A stretch of 64,000 bases of DNA from Scleroderma bovista (taxonomy: Eukaryota > Basidiomycota > Agaricomycetes > Boletales > Sclerodermataceae), in assembly GCA_037178675.1 (NCBI GenBank), contig JAYMGJ010000258.1, positions 1-64,000 on the forward strand, in the 5' to 3' direction. The position numbers and the translations under genes are program-made. Below are positions 56,781 through 64,000 of this stretch, in pieces. The notes beneath the pieces were generated by a model that saw nothing but the letters and a program-made list of their open reading frames with translations, was not told the origin of the DNA and did not search any database. Each line of letters begins with the position of its first letter. The first letter of the stretch is position 1.

Positions 56781-57752
56781 CTAGACCTTCCCTGTGCAGA
56801 CCACCACCTTTCTATAAGATGGTCTCACAGATGGGGCCTTGGGGTCCTGTAACATGGGAATCTCTCCACACCCAATGCGCAGTTTCTGTTGACTGAAGTT
56901 GACAACAGCGGTGTTCTGCCACAGGAATGGTATGCCTAGGATGCAATCGTAGCGATCGATATTCGCAACATCGAAGTATATTTGGGCTGAAAATGCCCTG
57001 ATCGATAGCTGAGCGCGCACTCCATGGGTAATCCTCAAGCGGCTACCCATGCATCCCAACTGCAAAGTGAGCTGTTGCTCAAGGGGGAATATAGCCACAC
57101 GGGTGACCGTGGCAAACGCGGGGCTCAGGAAATTCCCCATACTCCCAGTGTCAACCATAGTGAGGGCATGACACCCATGAATCAGTGCCTCGACAGTAAC
57201 GCAGGCCCAGATGCCTGCGGGAACCATCGGGCGCAAGATCGTCCCTTGCAAATTATTTGCATTCAATGCATATCAGAATGCTCGAGCCACGGGCTCAGTG
57301 GTCATCGCGGCCATGCGCCAGTCAATCCTTGCCAGGGCCCTGTCCCCATTCCATGCTCCTGAAGAGATCACGGTCTCTCGACCATTTCCGCGTACTATGA
57401 CGACTGTGTCGTCCTCGTAATGTAATATGCTTGTTTCTGTCAATGCTTGGGGGCGCATGTCCCCCACAGAACTCGCTGGAGCAGGCACGGGGGATTCCAT
57501 CGCTAAGCCGTGAATCCCCATGCCTGCCACCATGTGATGCAGTTCACTCTTGAGCAGGTCGTCACACTCTTCACCATCAGCGATCATCGCCGGGGGACTA
57601 ACCACCCTTGCAATGTCGTCTACAGGCTCGGGGGCCTGTACCCCTACATTCACGGGCCTAGTTCGCTCAGGTACCACTTCACCGACGTCAGCCAATGGTT
57701 GAGGGGACGTTGCACGCCCCTCATGCGCGTTGCACGTCGTGCCCAGTCGCAC
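56781..57752 (-). pseudogene. Gypsy protease region with in-frame stop
   Basis: A single frame interrupted by TGA at 57275-57273 (ARAF stop YALNANNLQ). After it a retropepsin-like domain is clear: TMVDTGSMGNFLS with the active-site DTG, and DCILGIPFLWQ near the end. It overlaps the end of gag by about 100 bases in the -1 frame, the usual arrangement for frameshift expression. Confidence 0.8.
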
Positions 57753-60613
57753 TGCATCTGTGCCTGGTCACAGTCATTCCATCCCCTATCGTACTCTTCT
57801 CGAGCGTGCTGCTCAATTTCCCTCAGTGCAACTACAACTGAAGGGTTGCCATTCCACACCGCCTTGTCAAGGTGGTGGATGTACGCTGTGCATACTGCAC
57901 AATCCCCCCAGTGTATCGCGACAGCGCTGTTGGCCTCCACTGGCCTTCGCTGAGGGCTTTCCCTGACCTCCGATGGGCCTGGGGTTAATTCAGTACTGGC
58001 ATCTGAGGAATCAATCCCCTCGTTATATTCCACTTGCATGGAACAACACTGGACGACGTGTTCATCATTGGGTTCCTCAAACTCCTCTATGGGGTGAATC
58101 GCCCCAAGGAATCTGACGAGTTCATCATCGTCCTCTTCTTCGTCAATAGTAGAATACGCGTCGAGGTGTTCCGCCTCTATCTCATTGTGTTCTTGCACTT
58201 CCTGCACGTCATCACCCGCTTTCTCCTCATTGAGATCGATGGTGGGGTGATCTTCCCCAATTCCTTCGTCCTTTGAGGTGTCAACCTCGTCCTCATGCAT
58301 GTCCACTGCATACAATCGCGCCTGGGGGGCCTTCCCCTTATCTTTCCTTGGGTGCCAGCACTCGGATGCAAGATGTCCCTCGTTCCCGCAGTTGTAGCAA
58401 GTAATTCCCTTGCAGAATGCAGCGTTGCCTGACTTCTGCACTGTACTGGGGTTGTTTTCCCCTGCATTTGCTCCACTATTCTGGGAACCCTGCCTCTGAG
58501 AGCGGGTCCCCTGATCCTTACCTCCCTGAGTGCTGGTGCTCCTATCTCTGTCAAGGGGCCTCCTATACAACAGATTCCCCTTTCTCACAAATTTATACTG
58601 TTGGTGGCTGCTATTGTTGGTGCTGCTGCTCTTGCTTGCATCTGAGTGATTATTGCTCGAGGATCCTTTGGAGATCGACCCTCCACTTTGAGGATTATTC
58701 CTTGTCATCAGACTCAGAGCCTTTTGCGCTCCTTCCATTTGTTTCACCTCGTCGAGGATCTTGTCCATGGAGGAATGTTCCGCCGTTATCCCTCGCGCTT
58801 CTAGTACCGTCTTAACAATAGACAGGGGCAGGCCCCCAATGAACTTCCTCCTGAATGAATACTCATCAGGGGGTTCAACCATGCGGTGCACCCGCCTTTT
58901 CAAATCATTGTAGAACGCGAGCGCTCCCTTCTCGGGGGAGTAGCACGTGCGGTCGTAATTGATGGCAGCCTGTTGGGCAGTAGCCTCATGGATGAATCAC
59001 TTGAACAGTCCACAGATCAGGTCCTCGAAGGACCAGTAGCCAGTGCACCTTTCCGGCGTGTCGACCTCCTGATCATACCACTCGGCGGCCATACCTTCAA
59101 GGTACAGCCCCGTATACAAAACGCGATCTCTGTCGCACCTGTACCCAGTGATCTTGAAGGTCCTGAAGTATTTGAGGAGCTGGGTGAGCCAATCATCGAA
59201 CTTCTCCATGTCGTCCTGGCCCCCATACTTCCCCAGTTTTGGCGGGTTCATTGCCTTCACCTCAGGGCCTAGTGGCCTGTTGGGCTCGTTGCCCACTTTC
59301 TCCCTAATACACTGGCTGTAGCGCCACATGGCAAACCCAGTGTATCGGTCGTTGCCTGGGGTGTAACCCCTGAGGTATTGGGATTGTCTCCCTTGATTAC
59401 TGTTGGCCCTTTGGCTGTCATGGATTCGGTTTTGGTTCATTTCTGCCATGGCTGACTTGTGTTCACTTGGACGATAGCTCGAATTGGAGGGAGGACCTCC
59501 AGGGGGGCCTGGTGGGCCACAAGGCGGTCCGCCTCCTCCTCTAGTTGCATTTCTCCTATTGGGAGGATCCCTCCCTAGGTTTTCATTGTTATCGTCTCTG
59601 TTTGGGGCTCCATCGTCCCCATCATCTTCTCCATCACCTCCTTGCGGATCATCACTGCCATCGGGGTTGCCCCCCCTATTTCCCAGCTGTCGAGCATGCT
59701 GGTTCCTGGTCCTGCGCATCATCTCCGACGCTTGGTCACTGTAAAGGTGCCTCATGATATCCTCTTCACGTCCGGAGAGGTACGCGGGTCGCCTCCGCTC
59801 GTTGGGTGCTCGACTCTGGTTCCTAATGGGTGGTGTACCCAAGTTTCCTTCCTGGTTGTTGATTAATGCTTGCGCTCTCCGCGCATTTTCAATTTCTTGC
59901 GCTAAATTGCGCGTGCCCCTATTACTCATTACTGGGCTCGTCGCCCAACTTCCTGAGGTCTCCCTCTTGACAATCACACTCTCTTGATCTTCATCTCCAG
60001 GGGACTCAGATCCCCCTCTGAACTCCTCAAGAAGTTGACGCAGGCGTCGGAATTGTCGAGCATGATGCTCATTGGGTCTTACGCCGTGATTGTCGAAGAG
60101 GATATTATCATCATATTCCCACCACTGGTTCTCAACGTCGCGCAGGTATTCCTGCATATACTGGAGAGCCTGTTCTCGGCTCGTGGGTGCTTCGGGAGTA
60201 TTGTGCATCTCCAACGCTCTTACAGCTTCACGGGCGGCTTGCCCAATAGTAGAGGATGTGTCCTCTTCCATCGGGGCATCATTCCCAAAGCTCATCACTC
60301 TCGATGTATTTCTACTCATTAGAGGGCTATCCTCAATGGGCACAGTGCCTATAACGAAGCCTCCGGGGATGCAATCCCCTCCAGTATAGTTACCACCCGC
60401 TTGGGGCGATCTTACCATAACCGGTGGTGCTTCTATGGGCATCTGTTGGACATTAATGTCCTGATCGCGTTGATCCACACCTTGTCCGAGGTCCCTAGTG
60501 GGTCCTCCAGTGGTCCTTTGGCATTGGGTATCCTTGGATCTGGGTTGATCACCCTGGATAAAATTTTTGTTGCTTTGGGGTGGGTCCCCAGGCGGTTGTT
60601 CTGCGTTGCGCAT
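57650..60613 (-). pseudogene. Gypsy Gag with in-frame stop
   Basis: A long frame from the ATG at 60613: acidic, Asn/Gly/Pro-rich N-terminal half; capsid-type domain (MEKFDDWLTQLLKYF, LEGMAAEWYDQEV); then TGA at 58999-58997 between CGLFK and FIHEA; continuing in the same frame with FRRKFIGGLPLSI and a zinc knuckle CYNCGNEGHLASEC. The acidic C-terminus runs to 57650. Apart from that stop the gene is open. Confidence 0.85.
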
Positions 60614-60639
60614 CGTGCACGCGGTTGCTCAGGTGATGG

Positions 60640-60857
60640 TTCGACTCATTGAATATGTAGATGGATGTTCAAAAAAGTTTAAGGTGGTTGGTAGCTTCTC
60701 TGATCCTCACTCAACACAGAACACGACCAATGTGTATTCTTTGAGTATGTAGGATAATAAGAAGTAAGTCTTATATTACATAACAAGAAGCAATTAAATA
60801 GGAAAGGAAGTATTACATAAGTAAACAAATATGGGTGACCCCTAAGGGCACCCTTAC
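60640..60857 (-). repeat. Candidate LTR remnant of the decayed Gypsy element
   Basis: Read on minus it begins TGTAAGGGTGCCCTTAGGGG after a purine-rich GAGGTGGAGAA and ends near ACATATTCA before the gag start. Size about 218 bp. A second copy is not in the window, so the limits are provisional. Confidence 0.4.
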
Positions 60858-61998
60858 AATTCTCCACCTCATCCTGCTTCTGAGCAGCAGTTCCAGCTTT
60901 ATCCAATCCTTGCAGAGTGGTCCTAGCATCCTGGGGAGGCAAGAGTGGATGAACAGGATCAGACCTGGGGTCAGAGCGGGGAAGGGGAATATTTTCTTTC
61001 TCTTCAGTACCAAGACGTTCCAGGTACTCAGCATCAAAGTGATCCCTACGAAGGAGTTCTTCAGCAGCCTTGCAGACATCAGAGTAGGAGTAGGGGATAG
61101 AGACATCCAAGTCAGGGTCTTTGAGAATAAGACGAGAGTCGATGTTGAGACAGAAGGAAAGGGGTAGTCCAGCCCAGAAGTAGCAGTTGTACTCTTCTTC
61201 AGAGATCTTTCCCTTGTTCCTTAACCATCCTCCAATACAGATAAAGTCTCTGTTGTAGGCTCTGAAGTCATGGAGCAAAAGGATGGGAGCACGTATTGCA
61301 CCCTTGACAAAGTTCTTCAAATCTTTCTCATAAAATCTCTCATCGGAAAGATCAGCATCAAAGTGCTTCAGGAGGTCGTTCTTGAGCTCATCCAAGTTGG
61401 GAATATGGAAGTGAGTCATGCCTTCGATGATCTCTTGGACTCTAGTAGAGCAGTAGCGGAGAATAGAGTCAACCTTCTCCTGGTCATTGACGACATTGTG
61501 CAGGGCACAGAGGCGTTCATAGTGGTCTAGGAAGGTCCTAATCTGGGAGTGATCACCTCTGAAGAGCTCAGGGGCAGACTTCATCCCAAGAAGAGGGAGA
61601 GTAAGGACGGATGGGAGCGTAGCAGGTGCAGACATAGTAACAGTGGGTGGGGAAACAGATAAAGCGGGGATGGATACAGAGGCAGTAGAGGCTAGAGTCG
61701 ACCCAAGAAGGGACTCAGGGGTTGGTATAGATGAGGATGACAATGTGCCAGACAGGGGAGAAGGCACAGAGTTACTTGAGAGTGATATAGCAGAAATAGG
61801 GGGGGTACGAGGAGAAGATAATGGACCAGCAGGTAGAGAGGTCAGGTTGGAGTTAGAGATAGTCAAAGGGGTTCCTATAGATGAAGAGGGCGAAGTAGGA
61901 GACCAGGAGGATGACAGCAATGAAGCAGGGAGGGATCCAAGGGGCGATAATAGCGATGATGAGGAGGAAGAAGTGCAATCCTATCCAGAAATAACCAC
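60858..61998 (-). CDS. Gag of the element with the 2.1-kb LTR (3' cut off)
   Basis: Minus-strand frame, open from about 61920 down to 60858, where it runs into the LTR-like sequence (the frame formally continues to 60679). Ser/Thr/Pro-rich N-terminus, then a gag-type helical domain (ELFRGDHSQIRTFLDHYERLCAL, DSILRYCSTRVQEIIEG, FYEKDLKNFVKGA, EEEYNCYFWAGLPLSF). The start codon is not certain: ATG candidates occur inside, and the frame is open upstream toward the primer site. It lies directly downstream of LTR copy C, so it belongs to that family. No pol follows. Confidence 0.6.
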
Positions 61999-62016
61999 CC
62001 CTCGCGGTGGGCTCCA
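61999..62016 (-). other. Primer-binding site after LTR copy C
   Basis: On minus, two bases after the LTR, TGGAGCCCACCGCGAGG follows. The TGG start is what is expected of a site complementary to a tRNA 3' CCA end. The tRNA was not identified. Confidence 0.5.
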
Positions 62017-62018
62017 GA

Positions 62019-64000
62019 TGTGAGTCAAAGTGTGGATTTAGGTCAAAACAACAACCCAAACACAACACCAACAAAGGACTACAAAATTGTGCGAGTGGTG
62101 GTTTACCTCCGCAGTGTCCAGAGAGGATGTGCTGAGGAGGAAGGAAGGGGATCTACACCAACCAGGTGATGCAGACAGTGATGCAGGATACTCCTGGGGT
62201 ACAGGAGCAATAGAAGATGAAGGGGATAGGGGTCTGGACTCTTCCTAAAGCCTAGGAAGTGTCAAAGCGGGGATTGGATTGACTGAGACTGAAGTAGCGA
62301 TACTACACCTAGAGATTGGTGTAGCAAGGGGACAAGGATGCCTCAGATGTCCAGAGGCAAGGGGGATTGACTAGAATGAAGCCTAGACTCCACTTGAGCC
62401 TAGTAAGAAGGATAGATCTGAATAACTTGAATAAACTTGAAGATATTGAGCCTTTAGACCTTCACTGAAGCCTACAAGGACTCAAAGACTGGAGGGATAC
62501 TGATTGGGAGAGTCTGAGAGAGGGATAATTTCATTCTATTGGGCTCTCTCCAACTGGGCTGAGCCCAGGGGTTTAAATACATGGGGGGGCACAGCATTAA
62601 AGTACAAAAAGAGAAGGGAGTAAGCAGAATTTGTCAAGGATTGGTAAGGGATTGGTAAGAGCTTTGTAAGGGGTTTGTAAGCGATCAGTAAGCAAGGCAT
62701 ACGCATGAATGAGTAAGCATAGGGAGCATGAATAAGCTGCTGAGTAAAGGAATGAGTAAGCTGCATGACAAGACTGATTGGTAAGGGAGTGAGTCATCAG
62801 CTGAGTAATATACCAAAAATGCGACTGATGACAAGAGAGCATCAGTAAGCAAGGGATGAGTCACTGCACAGCAGAAGGGAGTCATTGATGCACAGCCTAA
62901 GAAGTTTGATGGGAGGCTGTGTACCATCAAGAACTTGATGGGACAACAATGGGGAAGATCTGGGATTAATAGGGGGATTGATCCGAGACAAAACAGCCAC
63001 AAGAAGGGTACCAGGGGTCCAGAGGTCTTTGGGGGGTCAGCATACACTAAGGTGTAATGCATGTGTTCTAGCGCCACTGTAGTGCAACCATGGGCTCCCT
63101 TGACAAGCTCTCTTCTGGGAAAGAACGAGAGAGGGTTGTTCTTCCTAATAGCACTCTAAAGTGGGGGTATAACTGTCATGGTGCTGGGGGATGTCGTCTG
63201 AAAGCAGGGAAGCGGATAGAGTATTGAATTTGACACATCTGGGAAAGCAAGACGAATGACAAAGGAAGATGGACATGGAAAGTATCTGGGAGGAAGGGAC
63301 CATAGGCTGAGGGCTCAGGGGACACAGAGACGACCAGAGAAGACTTCTCAAGCTTGACAATAGACCTAAGACGACCAAAGTACATCCTTGATGCAGGACT
63401 GACAAGGAGAACATGCTGACCAAGAATGAGGGGGACTGAGGGAGCAGGCTGGGAAGATATGTGCCAGGCAGTGCACGGGAACTCTGGGAGAGGCTGTCCT
63501 AAGAGCAGGACATAGTGGAGATCCACAGCAATAGCAGAGAAATGATCCAGAGAAAATACGGACTCCATAGTGAGCAATGGGACAAGTGTCTGGATTGTGG
63601 GGGGAATATCTCTGTGGGAAATGAACGGATTTATGTCGGAACTTGACAGGCAGATAGACCACGCTCCAGGCTCTCTGACGGTATAGTCACATGCCTGATA
63701 GCTTCAGAAATGGTGGAGCTATTCAAAATATCGGAATGCCAGCACTGGGTGCCTAAAAATGACATTTCAGCGTTAAAATCATTTCTTCTCTTCTTTCCTT
63801 CGTTTCTCCTTCAATTCTTCAGCTTCTTCACTTGTTCTGGTATGGGAGTTGGACTGCGATAGTGTGCATTCCTTTCTCATACCATAATGGACGTTATTCC
63901 TTCAGTTTCTTCTGCTTCTTGGTGGTTCTTGTGCGAGTGACTGTCAGCGTTGGCAATCACCTCTTGCATCAGGATAGTCTTCTTGTGCGATAGATGGCTA
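62019..64000 (-). repeat. 2.1-kb LTR, copy C (5' LTR, runs off the window)
   Basis: Begins TGTGAGTCAAAG like copy A and aligns with it to the window end with many substitutions and small deletions (for example near 62822). Its position next to a primer-binding site and gag shows it is a true 5' LTR of a minus-strand element. Confidence 0.85.

Larger units (their letters stand above)
55375..60857 (-). mobile_element. Decayed Ty3/Gypsy element, truncated in RNase H
   Basis: Minus-strand gag (60613-57650), protease (57752-56781) and reverse transcriptase to early RNase H (about 56500-55375), cut by LTR copy B. Integrase and the 3' LTR are missing. A candidate 5' LTR remnant lies at about 60640-60857. 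At least four in-frame TGA codons sit where family members have Arg. It is a different family from 9087-16367. Confidence 0.8.

Noticed and set aside
59484..59744. Pro/Gly-rich plus-strand proteins across the second Gypsy gag
   Set aside because: They are antisense readings of the Gly/Pro/Asn-rich Gag with no support.
61999..62016. A tRNA gene fragment
   Set aside because: Only the stretch complementary to a tRNA 3' end is present, next to an LTR, so it is a primer-binding site. No cloverleaf.

Overview
The window is a transposon-dense piece of a filamentous fungal genome, almost certainly an Agaricomycete (mushroom-forming basidiomycete). Evidence: short spliceosomal introns of about 45-60 nt with GTRNGT donors, KDZ-type transposases with the CxC2 cysteine cluster, a linked TET/JBP-like dioxygenase, a Plavaka-type transposase relic, a FunK1-type kinase relic, chromodomain Ty3/Gypsy, Copia, PIF/Harbinger and Tc1/mariner-like elements. 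I see no rRNA or tRNA gene and no ordinary intact host gene. The species cannot be named from this sequence.

Two related giant KDZ elements dominate. Copy 1 enters from outside the window and ends at 18910. Copy 2 lies entirely inside, about 25376-49419, between matching inverted ends. Gene order in copy 2 is: inverted end and subterminal repeats; a Zn2Cys6-like gene (-, 30342-32429); a Trp-Ser/Thr-Pro-Pro repeat gene (+, 33006-34399); a long conserved accessory gene (-, 34676-37484); the KDZ transposase (+, 37911-41396); a 232-residue unknown gene (-, 41474-42272); a TET/JBP-like 2-oxoglutarate/Fe(II) dioxygenase (+, 43096-44357); minisatellite tail; inverted end. In copy 1 the right-hand genes appear in the same order at 1-8169. 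Both transposase genes are open, with identical exon lengths. The dioxygenase is intact in copy 1 and broken in copy 2.

The clearest unexplained signal is the palindrome CCGCGG. It is scattered through the whole body of both KDZ elements (about 30 in the first 8.3 kb) and is almost absent from the sequences between and nested within them. Sites intact in one copy are often CCGTGG or CCGCAG in the other, as expected of 5-methylcytosine deamination. The element also encodes a Zn2Cys6-like protein, and CCGCGG is a known type of target for that fold.

Nested or neighbouring elements: a Ty3/Gypsy chromovirus in the tail of copy 1 (9087-16367), with an antisense Zn2Cys6-like gene; a solo LTR (17115-17575); a PIF/Harbinger element (19071-22606) inside a satellite array; a Copia 5' LTR and gag (22861-25375) cut off by copy 2; a Tc1/mariner-like element (26762-29768) and a 2.1-kb LTR (45664-47759) inside copy 2. 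To the right are a Plavaka relic holding two further insertions (49443-51900), a FunK1-like relic (52028-53280), an inverted copy of the 2.1-kb LTR (53281-55374), a decayed Gypsy element (about 55375-60857), and a further gag and 5' LTR running off the window (60858-64000).

Many premature stops are TGA where a homologue or the family has CGA. The 14 differences between the two LTRs of the intact Gypsy element are all transitions. Both observations fit methylation-driven decay of a repeat-rich compartment.
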